A stretch of DNA of 64,000 nt from Megascapheus bottae (Eukaryota; Chordata; Mammalia; Rodentia; Geomyidae): NCBI GenBank assembly GCA_024803745.1, contig JANJXV010000004.1, positions 40,492,358 through 40,556,357 on the forward strand, given 5' to 3'. This document shows, in pieces, positions 43,415 through 53,935 of the stretch. The position numbers and the translations under genes are program-made. The notes below the pieces were generated by a model. The model did no database searches and was not told where the DNA came from. It worked only from the letters and a program-made list of their open reading frames with translations. Position 1 is the first letter of the stretch; every line of letters begins with the position of its first letter.

Positions 43415-43636
43415 TGTGTGCCAAAATTGGGTCTTGAACTCAAGTCCTCCCACTATTGTTTGGATCTTTCCACTCAAGCCCAATGCTCTACCATTTGGGC
43501 CATACCTTCTTGGTTTTTTGCTGGTTATTAGAAATATTTCATGGGTTTTCCTGCCTGGGCCTGGTTTCCAGCTGTGATCCTCAGATCTCAGCCTCCTGAG
43601 TAGCTAGTATTACAGGCATGAGTCACCATGCCTGAT
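43415..43636 (-). repeat. B1-Geo composite SINE, antisense
   Basis: Diverged right unit and linker, clear head 'gtagctagtattacaggcatgagtcacc'. Confidence 0.8.
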
Positions 43637-43669
43637 AAACTGCAAGAATTATTAATGTCCATTTCTCTG

Positions 43670-43745
43670 ACGATTGGGGGTATAGAACAAATGCTAGAGC
43701 ACCTAAGAAGCACAAAGCACAAGTTCAAACTGTAGTACTGCTAAT
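43670..43745 (+). repeat. ID-like SINE unit, sense
   Basis: 'gattgggggtatagaacaaatgctagagcacctaag' then 'cacaagttcaaactgtag'. Old tRNA-type unit. Confidence 0.55.
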
Positions 43746-43754
43746 AAAAAGAAC

Positions 43755-43975
43755 AGCCAAGCACTGGTGGCTCACACTTACAATGCTAACTACTCAGGAG
43801 GCTGAGATTTGAGGATCATGATTCAAAGCCAACTTGGGCAGGAACGTCTGTGAGACTCTTATCTCATTTAACCAGCAGGAAGCTAGAAGTGGCACTGTGG
43901 CTCAAAGGGACGAGCACTAGCCTTGAATGAAAAAGCTCAGGCCCAATTCCAGCCCTGTGACCAATAACAACAACA
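43755..43975 (+). repeat. B1-Geo composite SINE, sense
   Basis: 'agccaagcactggtggctcac', linker 'ttatctcatttaac', right unit with 'gtggctcaaagggacgagc', tail (CAA)n-like. Confidence 0.85.
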
Positions 43976-44702
43976 AAAGCAGAAGAAAAACAAAAGATGT
44001 CTCTGTATGCAGACCAGTATGTAGACTGGTTAGGAATGCCACAAGGAAGGTGACAGTTCCGCATGAATGTTTTCCTTACGCAGGCAAATAGTAAAACTCA
44101 AACACAAATATTTTAGCAGTCCAGGACTTCTCTCCTCAGGCCCTGTACTGCTGTTGTGGTAGATAAGGAATCACTGAAGGATTAGAAACACATGTGCATC
44201 TTAGCAAGCGAATTCTCTCAAGGATCATGTCTAAAGCTCAGTTACCATCATGACTAGGTATCAGCTTTCAAGTACTAGATAGTTTTCTCCTATGCAGTAG
44301 ATCCTTTGTATTTACTGGTATGTGGTTTCATGGAGGTCACCGTGGAGGAAAAGCATGAATGTTCAAGACACCCAGAGTTCAATACTGCACTGTAGATGCT
44401 TGACTCATTCCTCTCCCCACTCCATAGTTTATGCCACCTTTCAACTCAGCTAAAGTCTTTATCATTTCAATTAAAAACATTTTACCTTGTGTTTGGAGAA
44501 CATTGGCTTTTGGGAGAGGCAGGTTTTTCACAAAATGAAGGGCAGGAATCACTCAGCAGGTCACATGCTGCTTTAAATACAACCAGTGATAATGAGGGAC
44601 TGAGAGCTTCTCTCATCATCACGGGATTCATACGTGGGAAGTGAAAATGTTTGACTTGGAAACTTCTTTTTCATTTAACTAAGTCTGATCAAAACTATGT
44701 GT
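43976..44702. other. Unique DNA, nothing recognised
   Basis: No repeat or gene recognised. Confidence 0.4.
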
Positions 44703-44917
44703 AGCTAGGAGGAGATGGCTCACGCCTACAGTTATAGCTACTTAGGAGGCTAAGATCTGAGGATCACGGTTCGAAGCCATCCCAGGCAGGAAAAACTGTT
44801 ATCTCCAATTAACTACCAAAGAGGGGAAACAAGCAGAACTGAGCTGTGGATCAAATGGTAGAATACTACTAGTCTTCAGCAAAAAAGCTCAAAGACAGCA
44901 TCCAGGCCCCAAGACAC
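44703..44917 (+). repeat. B1-Geo composite SINE, sense
   Basis: 'gctaggaggagatggctcacgcc' head through right unit 'ggatcaaatggtagaatac'; its tail passes into (CA)n. Confidence 0.83.
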
Positions 44918-44920
44918 ACA

Positions 44921-44966
<46 letters not shown>

Positions 44967-44967
44967 A
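44918..44967. repeat. (CA)n microsatellite as a SINE tail
   Basis: About 50 bp of CA continues directly from the end of the sense SINE and is followed by 'caaaaaaaccaaaacc'. Confidence 0.98.
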
Positions 44968-45322
44968 CAAAAAAACCAAAACCAAAACCTCCCCAAGCCC
45001 TATATGTAATGTATCTGTGAATTCAGTGGGCTTGTTGCATCTCTCCCAACCCCCTCATCCATCTCTCAGCACCTAATTTCTCTGAGAAAGTTTAGTTTTT
45101 GCTCCTTGCTTCACTGAAGAGAAGGTCAAGAGAGAGCAGAGACGTACAGAGCCACGTGCCGTGTCTCAGTTTCTGAGGTTCTGTAGTGAAGAGCTTCCAT
45201 GTAGATTTAGAAGACTGCATGATTATCCGCTTGAAGTTCCCTCTTTGTAGACTTGGAGACGAAGGGGGAAAGAGGGACCCATAGGGACGGGCAAAACTTT
45301 ACAGTCATTAAGGTACTCTTCT

Positions 45323-45562
45323 GTTTTTTCTTAAATCTGTTGTGGGGCTTGAACTCAGGGCCTAAGCACTGTCCCCGAGTTCTTTTGCTCAGGCTAGCAC
45401 TCTACCACTTGAGCCATAGTGCCACTTCTGGTATTTGAAAGATTAATTGGAGTTAAAAGTCTCATGGATACTTTTGTGCCCAGGCTGGCTTTGAATCTTG
45501 ATCCTCAGATCTCAGCCTCCTGATTAGTTAGGGTTACAGGCGGGGCCACTGGCATCCGGCTC
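45323..45562 (-). repeat. B1-Geo composite SINE, antisense
   Basis: Complete; T-rich tail, right unit, linker 'gattaattggagttaaaagtc', head 'ttagggttacaggcggggcc'. Confidence 0.87.
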
Positions 45563-45884
45563 ATTAGGAGGCTCTTCAAAGGGGGATTGTGTGTCCCACG
45601 TGACAGGATAGCAGCTTGGTGGATGGAGCTCACTCCATGAGAGTGGAGATGCAGGATGGGCTCAATTCTAGGGCTGAGCCTGAGAGTGTCAGAATAAAAA
45701 GAAATGGATTTGGGATATGTCTAGACAGCTAAATCTTTATAGTTCTTCTCACACATGCCCCTAGTACAGACTGAGAACAAATAAAGTGGTCCCTGAGATT
45801 ATTGAGAGTGGAAGGGATGTCGTGGCTCGTTTTAGTGGGCTTAATAGGTAGGAGGGAGGGACAGCTCAATTGTCAACTGCACAG

Positions 45885-46265
45885 ATGGATATTATGTTAG
45901 TGACTTTTCCTATTGTTGTGACAAAATACCTGGCAAAAAGAACTAAAAGGGGAAATATTTATTTTGGCTCATGCTTTCAAAGGGTTCCGCCAGTGGCCAC
46001 TTGACCCAATGCCCTTAGCAGAATATCATGGCTGCAGGAGCATATAATAGTGGAATTTCTCCACCTCATGGCAGAAAAGCAGATAGGAGAGGGCCAGGGA
46101 CAGATATAACTAAGGATCCACCTTCTCTCTGCTTACCTACTTTCCCCAGCTAGCTTCCATTTCCTCCTCAAGTTTCTAGAACCTCTGAAGATAGTGTCAT
46201 CCATTGGAGCCTATACACTCACAAGCATGAGCTTGTGTGGAATATTTCGTATTTAAGACACTCAG
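45885..46265 (-). repeat. MaLR-like LTR, antisense
   Basis: 'tagtgacttttcctattgttgtgacaaaatacctgg', 'atttattttggctcatgc', 'ctccacctcatggcag', 'tagtgtcatccattgg', 'gtgtggaatatttcgtatt' parallels reverse MaLR-type LTRs. Family name uncertain; it could be another old rodent repeat. Confidence 0.5.
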
Positions 46266-46975
46266 CTGTCCAAGGCAATGAGAGCATGTTGGCTTCAGCA
46301 GAAACCAATCTAATGTGCCTAGCTCACATAAACACACATGTACATGCACATGCACACACATGCACACATGCCCGGCAATATCTCAGCAAAGATGTAACTT
46401 GGAATTGATTTAATATGAAATTTGGACTCCTTTGTCTAAACAAAAACCGAGAGAAATTAAATGAAGTTAGAGAAAAAAAATAAAGAAAAATGTGTGTATC
46501 TGTAGACTATGGTTTATGCCTGCCACTCAATAGTGCTAAATGATAATGTTTTCTTGCATTTGCTTTAAGTCAGTGATTAGTAGACTAGAAGATTTAATAA
46601 AGCTCTCAAAATTTAAAAGCTATATGTCTTATTTCTGAGGCTGCTTTTGGGCATTCCCATCTCCCGAGAACTCTGGCCAGCAATGATTAGACAAGCTCTT
46701 GTTTCTAGGAAGAGCAAAGAGCTGGGAAATGACTGTGTGATGGGTGGTTCATGGCCAGGCCTGCCCTTGGAAATCCCCTGAGGAGATGTCAATAGAAACT
46801 TCTTAGGTCCCCTAGTATAAGAATAGATAAAAGGAAGTTGTTTAACATGTAGATCTGGCACAGAAAAAGAGAGAAATTAAATAGATATTTTGTAAAAAAA
46901 TATCTTGGAATCCAAAATCTGGGCATAGGCTTGGGACATGTGGCTTGCTGAGTGAAAGAGTAACTGCCTGTCTAC
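46266..46975. other. Mostly unique DNA
   Basis: A short alternating CA/TG-type tract at 46327-46372; otherwise nothing recognised. Confidence 0.4.
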
Positions 46976-47075
46976 TGGGCATGGTGATACATGCTATAAT
47001 TCCAGACCTCAAAGGCAGAAGGTAGGAAAATGGAAAGCTCAAGGCTAGCCTGGGCTATATATAGTGAGACTATCC
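46976..47075 (+). repeat. B1 SINE monomer, sense
   Basis: 'actgggcatggtgatacatgc', 'caaggctagcctgggctatatatagtgagac'. Its tail is a long purine tract. Confidence 0.8.
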
Positions 47076-47077
47076 TT

Positions 47078-47305
47078 GAAAGGAAGGAGGGATAGAAGGA
47101 AGGAAGGAAAGAAGAAAGAAGGGAGGGAGGAGGGAAAGAAAGAAGGAAGAAAGAAAGAAAAGAAGAAAGGAAGGGAGAGAAAGAGAGAAGAAAGGAAAGG
47201 AGAAAGAAAGAAAAAAGGAAGGAAGAAGAAAAAGAAAAAAAGAAGGAAGGAAGGAAAGAAGGAAGGAAGAAAGAAGGGAAGAAAAATGAAAGAGAAAAGG
47301 AATAA
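47078..47305. repeat. (GAAG/GAAA)n polypurine tract at a B1 tail
   Basis: About 228 bp, almost only A and G, starting where the B1 poly-A tail is expected. Confidence 0.97.
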
Positions 47306-47569
47306 ATGCTTGACGCAGTGTTGTAAATTGTCTCTTGGGGGATTGTACACCTTTGTGTGGACTCCTGAGGTCTGGCAGACCCCTCATTCCGTGCGCTCCC
47401 ACACGTGCATACGACTTAAGAACAAAGAAGGGACCCTGCAAGATTAGCGGTTATTGTATATGTATAATCATTTCTTTTTGGTACTTCCTCATCAGAGAGT
47501 GTAATATGTGAACAAACATATTAATCCTAATCTTTTTTTCATCTAATAGGACAGTTTCCTTGTATTAAT

Positions 47570-47935
47570 AAGAAATAAAAAGACAGCCTGAGCTAAACAG
47601 GAAAACTCGATTTCAATTTTAGAAAATGGCATACCCACTAATTTTGTCATCATGTAGGGATGGGATATCTAGAAACCACTCATGTGATGCCATCAAGGAA
47701 AACTTGCTGCCACCACTAACCACAGAAATCTACTCTACTTCACCATCTGCAGGCTGGAACAAAGGTACAAATGGACACTGACATAAATATTTAAAGGCTG
47801 TAAATCCAACTAAGCAACTAATGTAGAATCTGTTCTATTGGGACTCCTTTGAAGTCCCTCTCTGGGTGGAGAGTTGTACTACTTTCATGGCTTTCTTTTC
47901 ACTGCCAAATAAACTTACTGTTTACCTTAAAAGAA
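47570..47935 (+). repeat. Possible ERV-type LTR fragment
   Basis: The distal part ('gaagtccctctctgggtggagag', then 'ccaaataaacttactg') resembles the R/U5 end of a class-I-like LTR, with AATAAA near 47910. No internal retroviral genes. Could also be another old repeat. Confidence 0.3.
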
Positions 47936-48039
47936 ATAGTAAGCGGGCTTTGTCACTCATGCCTGTAATCTCATCAATAGAGTGATCTATTGAATGCATA
48001 GCTGGATAGGCTGTTAGGAAGAAGGGCTTCATGGACTGA

Positions 48040-48315
48040 AGTAGGTCACTGGGAGGTATACCTTAGTTTGAGACTCTGGTCCCTTCTTTCAGTCTTTGCT
48101 TCTTGACTGCTATGAGGTGAGTAGCTTTCCTCAACCATGCATGTCCACCATGATGGATTATGATGATCACCTCACTGTAGGTCTAAAAGCAACTGGGCTG
48201 AGTGAACATGGAGTGAGACCTCTGAAACACTGGGTCAAAACACACCCATCCTCCTTTAAACTGATTATTCTGGGTATTTTGTCACAATCATGGAATGCTA
48301 ACACACTCCAGTAAA
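48040..48315 (+). repeat. MaLR-like LTR, distal part, sense
   Basis: 'tgcttcttgactgctatgaggtgagtag', 'catggagtgagacctctgaaac', 'ctgggtattttgtcacaatcatggaatgctaacac' is the sense counterpart of the element at 45885. Confidence 0.5.
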
Positions 48316-49258
48316 GCTTTACACATCCCTTTTCTTTCCTGGTTTCTACTTCCATACCTGAAAGATGACACAGGAATCAAATGCTTTTAAGTCCTTTCTG
48401 GTGACAAAATTCTTAAGTCAGTGACTCTCATTGATCTTGATGCCCTGAAATATAAACAAGAGTAAAAGGCCCTTTCCCACCTCCACACAAATAGACTTCA
48501 GTCTCTAAGTGCAACAGAGAGTCTTTGCTTCAGGTACATGTGGAAGGGACAGAAGCCATTCCACTCATCCATGAATGACCAGCCTCAACTACCCTGCTCG
48601 GCCAGACGCATACCCCTTGCTCTCGCAGAGATTAAGAGAGTATTCATGCTTGTGTTTGCATGCTATCGATCTCCATGTGGCCTATAGATGTGTAGGTATC
48701 AAGGACATCTCCTTTCTTCTGGCCTCAATAGCCCAGATTTGGTCCCTTCACCTCTGCTCCCCCTCCCTTTTCAGGAAAAACAAAAAAATTAAGAGATAAG
48801 TTGCTATGGCAAGCCTTTCCCAGCTTGAATGTCCAGTAGTCTGTCCCCTTGCACATAGAGCTTATTCGAGGCTGCAGAAAGCTCACTAAGCCCAGAGGCA
48901 AAGGCAGGCTGGGCAGTAGCTAAATGAAAAGATCTTCCATTTGCCTGCTGTGTTCCTTGAGTGGGGTGTAGTGAGGCTTCATGTTGTCAGGGAAAATGAT
49001 TAATAACTTTCTTCAGCCTTATTTACATGTGTCCTGTCAAGCTGGCCTGACCTCTTAGTGAGTGAGTTACTGAAGATTATGAGGTGGTGACATGGCTGAA
49101 CTGAGCCTGAGTAACTGCTCAAAGGCAGAACAAGCCTAGTGCCATGGGGTTTCTTCTCCCAGGATTCTCCATATTCCTCACTTCTCTTCTCCACTTTCTC
49201 CTCCTCCCTTTCCTCCTCTTTCTTTTCCTTCCCCCTCATCTTCCTCCTTCCTTTCCTC

Positions 49259-49261
<3 letters not shown>
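48316..49261. other. Unique DNA, nothing recognised
   Basis: About 950 bp; a pyrimidine-rich stretch at 49190-49260 precedes the (TG)n array. Confidence 0.4.

Positions 49262-49305
<44 letters not shown>
49262..49305. repeat. (TG)n microsatellite
   Basis: About 44 bp of TG. Confidence 0.98.
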
Positions 49306-49306
<1 letters not shown>

Positions 49307-49353
49307 TGTTATTAGGACTGGCCAGGACATGCTTCCTTAGCTTTTTTTTCTTT

Positions 49354-49355
49354 GT

Positions 49356-49419
<64 letters not shown>

Positions 49420-49492
49420 TCCTTCTCTTTCTTTCCTTCCTTCCTTCCTTCCTTCCTTCCTTCCTTCCTTCTTTCCTTCTTTCTATCTTTCT
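49354..49492. repeat. (TTTC)n-(TTCC)n compound microsatellite
   Basis: TTTC units change to TTCC units near 49433; directly joined to the SINE tail at 49493. Confidence 0.98.
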
Positions 49493-49829
49493 TGTGGGTT
49501 ATGGGGCTTGAACTCAGTCTGGGCACTGTCCTTGAGCTCTTCAGCTCAAGGCTACCATCCTATCTCTGGACCTGGGCGTTGTCCCTGAGCTCTTCAGCTC
49601 AAGGCTATCACCCTATCCTTGAGCCAAGCCCCACTTCCTGTTTTCTAGAAGTTAATTGAAGGTTAGAGTCCCAGCTATTCCTTAGTTTTTTCACTCATGG
49701 TGGACACTCTACTATTTGAGGTACACCTCCACTTCTAGCTTTCTTGCCTGACCTGGTTTTGAACCATGGTCCTCAGATCTTAGCCTCCTGAGTAGCTAGG
49801 ATTACAGATGTGACCACAGCACCTGGCTT
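49493..49829 (-). repeat. B1-Geo SINE with 53-bp duplication and extra segment
   Basis: 'tgagctcttcagctcaagg' occurs at 49533 and 49586. A further right-unit-like segment (49680-49740) follows the linker, then the B1 head, so the copy is chimeric and about 335 bp long. Confidence 0.85.
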
Positions 49830-49889
49830 CCTCACCTTTTTGGAGAGGTCCATACTCCGTTTTCTAGCATGAATCTCATCCTTTTGAAG

Positions 49890-50150
49890 CCAGGGAAACC
49901 TATAATGACTGTCGGGTATTTATTGGGGGCTGCTGTCTGCTTTCAGATGGCACCTGGAACGCCATGTCTTCACATGGCTAAAATGAAAGAATGAGGCCTC
50001 CTCTATGGGAACCCTAATCCCAGTTCTGAGAGAGCACCCCTCGTGACCACGTCACTTCCTTAAGACCACACCTCACCTTTTAATACATGACACAGAGATG
50101 GCTAAGCATCTATCACCATTGTGGCTAGGAAAGGCACAAAAATTCAAGCC
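49890..50150 (-). repeat. MaLR-like LTR, antisense
   Basis: 'ctatgggaaccctaatcccagttctgagag', 'gaccacgtcacttccttaagaccacacctcac' parallel the reverse of a MaLR LTR. Confidence 0.45.
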
Positions 50151-50960
50151 ATAGTACCAAGGGATGGGAGCGGGCGGGGATGAAGTCTGGTCTGCAGGAA
50201 GGCAGTTTGATAGGAGTGTTTTGTTGAAGCTTGTCAACCTGCTTTTGACCAAGGTAGGACAAAGGTTGTGTGTGTGTGCGGTGTCTCGGATCTCCCCTGT
50301 CTGAAATACATTGCTCAGTCTTGGCTCTAGGCTGCCACCACAACTCTTTCCCATGAGAACCTCTTTCCAGGAAAGTCTCTTCCATCATCTGTTTAATCTA
50401 CTGGGAATTAAGCCATGCTTCCCCCTTTTCAGGGATGTGGGTCACTAAGGATGAAGGGGTGGAAGACTATCCCCTGTTAATGGGATTTCAGGCCTATGCC
50501 AACTGATGGGGAGAGTCTGAGAGGAGAGAGCTCCTCCTTTGACACTGAGATCAAGCTGGCATTGCGTTTCCTGAGCCACTAAAGGTCACTTCAACCTTTG
50601 CTGAGTGGTCAAAACTTCTTTTTCTTATCTAAAGATTGGAAAAACAAAACAAAACAAAACCAACAACCCACAAAACTCTTTTCCTAACATCGGTTTCTGA
50701 GATAATTAAGGAAAATAAGTGATAGGTTGTTTTAAAGTATCATTTTAAATTTATAAGTGAAAGAAATGATTCCACATCCGACCATGACAATTTAACTAGG
50801 CAGTCTTACACTAAGTATAGACTGCTTTAAATGGGGCAGCCAGATAATATTACGTCCTGGCAGTTGATAGAGAATATTTACCTGAAAGAGAGAGATAAAG
50901 TCTTTCATTCCTGGCTGCTGAAAGTATGCTCATGGACCAGTGTTAGAACATTCATTAGAA
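50151..50960. other. Unique DNA, nothing recognised
   Basis: No repeat or gene recognised; overlapping minus frames at 50073-50388 have no signature. Confidence 0.4.
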
Positions 50961-51084
50961 CTGGACACTGGTAGTTCACGCCTGTAATCCCAGCTTCTCA
51001 GGAGGCAGAGATTTGAGGACTGAGATTTGAAGCCAGCTCAAGCAGACAAATCTGAGAGACTCCTCTCTCAAATTACTTAGCAAA

Positions 51085-51478
51085 CAATCGTTTCCCTCAT
51101 TTGTCATAATCAGTAGAAACCTTGGGCTCTCCTAGCAGAGGTTTACAATAGAGCAAAGATATAGGATAGGATGACACTAAATGAAAGGACCTCCAGGATA
51201 TGGAAACAAAAGCCATATAATGTACTATGTTATTTCTCATCTCTTTTGCTGTCCCTTGGTTATCTCATATTGTTACAGTATCTTACCTTATTATCTGATA
51301 TATTGTATATATGTTTATTTGGTTATTTGAAATAGGATAGGGAAGGTGGGAAAACAAGATGAGGGGGGATGGGGGGAGGGAAATGGGGATCAAGACATGA
51401 GAAAGGGTATCAATGTCTGTGAAGTAATGCACCTTCTATCTGGTGAATATAATGTAACCCTTCTATTAATTATAATAA
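51085..51478 (+). mobile_element. L1 3' end, 394 bp, perfect target duplication
   Basis: 5'-truncated L1 3' end ('gcaccttctatctgg...aatgtaacccttc...taataaaa'). Flanked by aaattacttagcaaa at 51070-51084 and 51479-51493. Confidence 0.93.
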
Positions 51479-51557
51479 AAATTACTTAGCAAAAAGCCAG
51501 AAATGGAGCTCAGGCTCAAATGATAGAGTGCCAACCTTGTGTAAAAAAGCTAAGGGA

Positions 51558-51734
51558 AAACAGGAGGAATGCTGGTGGAACACTAGAAGCCCATGTCTGA
51601 GAACTTCATTATCCTCTTCAGGAATGCCCTTGCCGTACACATCTTCAGCCATGTGATTTTGTTCCTGAAGTGACTGGTAGTAGCTGAAAACTAGATTCCA
51701 GGTGTAAAAAGAAATAAAATTAAGATAATGGGAG
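51558..51734 (+). mobile_element. Retrocopy of a polyadenylated transcript 3' end
   Basis: About 177 bp of sequence unlike any SINE or L1 here, with AATAAA at 51713-51718, 16 nt before the junction with an A-run (51735-51743). The 15-bp duplication aaaaaagctaaggga lies at 51543-51557 and 51738-51752. These are the marks of L1-mediated insertion of a 5'-truncated cDNA. The parent transcript is not recognised; an unrecognised SINE is the alternative. Confidence 0.7.
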
Positions 51735-51879
51735 AAAAAAAAAGCTAAGGGAGAACACGCAGGCTCTCCCTTAGTTTATGCCCAGTACTGGCGCAGATGT
51801 ACACGTGTGCATGTACAAGGGATGATTCGTAGCCAAGATTCCAAGTGCCCAACCTTATCGGACCCAGTACCCTCTTTTT

Positions 51880-52046
51880 TTTTTTTTGCCTGAGCACTGT
51901 CCTTGGACTTTCTCCAGGCCAGAGCTCTACCACTTGAACCTCAGCACCACTTTTGGCTTTCTTCTACGTATGTGGTACCGAGGAATCAAACCCGGGTCTT
52001 CCTGCATGCTAGGCAAGCACTCTACCACTAAGCCAAACTCCTGGCC
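51880..52046 (-). mobile_element. IDL-Geo SINE, tail-side truncated, with duplication
   Basis: Antisense copy starting inside the Geo unit ('gcctgagcactgtccttgg') after a T-run, complete to the ID head. Flanks 'cccagtaccctcttttt' (51863) and 'cccagtatcctcttttt' (52047) differ at one base. Confidence 0.9.
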
Positions 52047-52194
52047 CCCAGTATCCTCTTTTTATGCTAAATAGTTTAAATGACCGTTTTTGTTTCTTGA
52101 AATAAAAATCATGAGTACTTAACTGACCCATGTACAAAACCAGTAAATTGAATACCAAACTTCTAAGCAGTCAGGAAAATCAGTTACTATATAT

Positions 52195-52268
52195 CGTGAT
52201 GAAACCTCCTACTATGTACAAGTTTATAATACTAATTAAAAACTTTTTAAAAAAGTAAAATAAAATAA
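52195..52268 (+). repeat. L1 3' terminus, sense
   Basis: 'gatgaaacctcctactatgtacaagtttataatactaattaa' and an A-rich tail resemble rodent L1 3' ends. Confidence 0.5.
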
Positions 52269-52274
52269 TGTATT

Positions 52275-52355
52275 GAAGGGATTAGAATTGTAGTGCAGTG
52301 GTAGAATTCGTGTTTGGCCTGTTAAGTCTCCAGGTTTGATCCTAGCACTTCAAAA
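52275..52355 (+). repeat. ID-like SINE unit, sense
   Basis: 'attgtagtgcagtggtagaattcgtgtttggcctg' and box-B-like 'ggtttgatcctagcac'. Confidence 0.6.
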
Positions 52356-52745
52356 GAAAAAATATACTCCGAAATTGGGTTAGCTATGAATGCCAACTAA
52401 TACAGCTGTGTTATGGACAGTGTTATTGAGATGTGCTATGGGCAATATTATGTGGCAATGGAAGTGTCCAAAGGGGTAGTACAGGTAAAATTCTAATTTT
52501 CCCAGAATTTTTACGAAGTTGAATTCCAAGAAAATCTAGTATATATTGTGTAAACAATATGCTGTGCTTATATAAAGAAGAAACTAGGTCTCAAGCAGAT
52601 CATTATTAAGCATCACTTTTTTTTCTTTTTAGGCAGCACAAGAGAAATTTCACACAGATTTAGGTTTTTCCCCATATTTTTCTCCCCATATATTAATTGT
52701 ACCCCATGAGAGATTTCATTGTGGTACATTCATATAATATAAATT

Positions 52746-52976
52746 CTTTTGGTCGGTTGTGGAGCTTGAACTTTGGGCCTGGGTGCTGTTCCTGAATTCT
52801 TCAGCTCAAGGCTATCACTCTACCATTTCAACCACAATGTCACTTCTGGTTTTTTAGTGGTTATTTGGAGATAAGTCTCCCAGACCTTTGTGCCCTGACT
52901 GGCTTTGAACCATGATCTTCAGTTCTCAGCCTCCTGAGTAGCTAGGATTATGAGTGAGAGCCACAAGCACACGGCA
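52746..52976 (-). repeat. B1-Geo composite SINE, antisense, with duplication
   Basis: Complete. Flanks 'catataatataa' (52732) and 'catgtaatatac' (about 52976) resemble a decayed target duplication. Confidence 0.85.
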
Positions 52977-53172
52977 TGTAATATACTCTCATTATATTCT
53001 TTTATTACTCTTTCTTACGCCTCCTCTCCCAACTCCTTCCTTGAAGAAAACTATTTCTTTTTTTTTTTCTTTTTCTTCTTTTCTATGCCAGTCCTGGGGC
53101 TTGAATTCAGGGCCTGAGCACTATCCTTGGGCTTTCTCAAGACCCCACCACTTAAGCCACAGCACCACTTCC

Positions 53173-53330
53173 ACCCAACCCTAGAGCCAAGCCCCACTTC
53201 CCGTTTTCTAGAGGTTAATTGGAGATAAGAGTCTCAGGTCCTATTGTGCCCAGGTTGGCCTTGAACCTTGATCCTCAGATCTCAGCTTCCTGAGTAGCTG
53301 GGATTATAGGCGTGAGCCACTGCGCCTGGC
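53173..53330 (-). repeat. B1-Geo SINE inserted in an IDL-Geo
   Basis: Antisense, without most of its right unit: 'agagccaagccccacttcc', linker, head to 'ctgcgcctggc'. 'ccacttcc' before and 'ctacttcc' after may be its target duplication. Confidence 0.85.
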
Positions 53331-53347
53331 TACTTCCAGCTTTTTCT

Positions 53348-53482
53348 TTTTTCTTTTTAATATATTTTTATTGTAATTAATAGAGGGGTTATAGTTATAT
53401 TCGCCAGATAGAAGGTGCACTACTTCACACACATTGATGCCCCTTCTCATGTTTTGTCCCCATTTCCCTCTCCCCCACCCCC
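53348..53482 (-). mobile_element. L1 3' end inserted in an IDL-Geo
   Basis: 135 bp of reverse L1 3' end ('agaggggttatagttatattcgccagatagaagg'). Flanks 'tacttccagctttttct' (53331-53347) and 'tacttctatctttttct' (53483-53499) differ at two positions. Confidence 0.88.
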
Positions 53483-53689
53483 TACTTCTATCTTTTTCTA
53501 TGTATGTGGTACCGAGGAATCGAACCCAGGTCTTCATGCATGCTAGGCAAACACTCTACCACTAGGCCAAACTCCCGGCCCCTAAGTTTCTTTTTTTAGA
53601 GATGAGTTTCATTATGTTCTTTTCATACATGCTAACAAAGTGCCTTGGTCCTGTTCTGCCTCTGGCTATTTTACTATCTACCAAAAAAT

Positions 53690-53935
53690 AACTTTTTCTT
53701 TATGTGATATTGAGGATTAAACCCAGAAAGGGTTAGGGCCTTGCAAATGCCAGGCAAGTGCTCTATCACTTGAGCCACATCCCTACCCTTTCATTTTTAT
53801 TTTATTTATTTATTCTTTTGAGATGGATCTTACTAATCTTACCAGGATTGGCCTTCAATACTCCATCCCCCAGATTCTACCATCCAAATAGCTGGGATTA
53901 CAGGTCTATGCCATTGTGCCCGGCTGGGCTGCACA
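53690..53935 (-). repeat. B1-dID-like SINE, antisense
   Basis: ID half ('gaggattaaacccagaaag...ccaggcaagtgctctatcac') and B1 half ('gagatggatcttactaatc', 'agctgggattacaggtctatgcc'). Confidence 0.8.

Larger units (their letters stand above)
50961..51797 (+). repeat. B1-Geo SINE split by two insertions
   Basis: Pieces 50961-51084, 51494-51557 and 51753-51797 join in order into one family-B SINE: head 'ctggacactggtagttcacgcc', right unit 'ctcaaatgatagagtgccaacc', end 'ttagtttatgcccagtactggc'. Confidence 0.87.
53085..53582 (-). repeat. IDL-Geo SINE split by nested insertions
   Basis: Geo unit at 53085-53172 and Geo end plus ID head at 53488-53582 belong to one antisense IDL-Geo. Removing 53173-53482 restores the order 'caccacttc..ctttttctatgtatgtgg'. 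Confidence 0.88.

Noticed and set aside
47570..47935. Full ERV with coding genes
   Set aside because: Only an LTR-like distal end can be argued; no retroviral coding sequence is seen nearby.
49144..49659. 171-codon Phe/Leu/Ser-rich frame resembling membrane segments
   Set aside because: The hydrophobic runs come from TTTC/TTCC units and a SINE; not a membrane protein.
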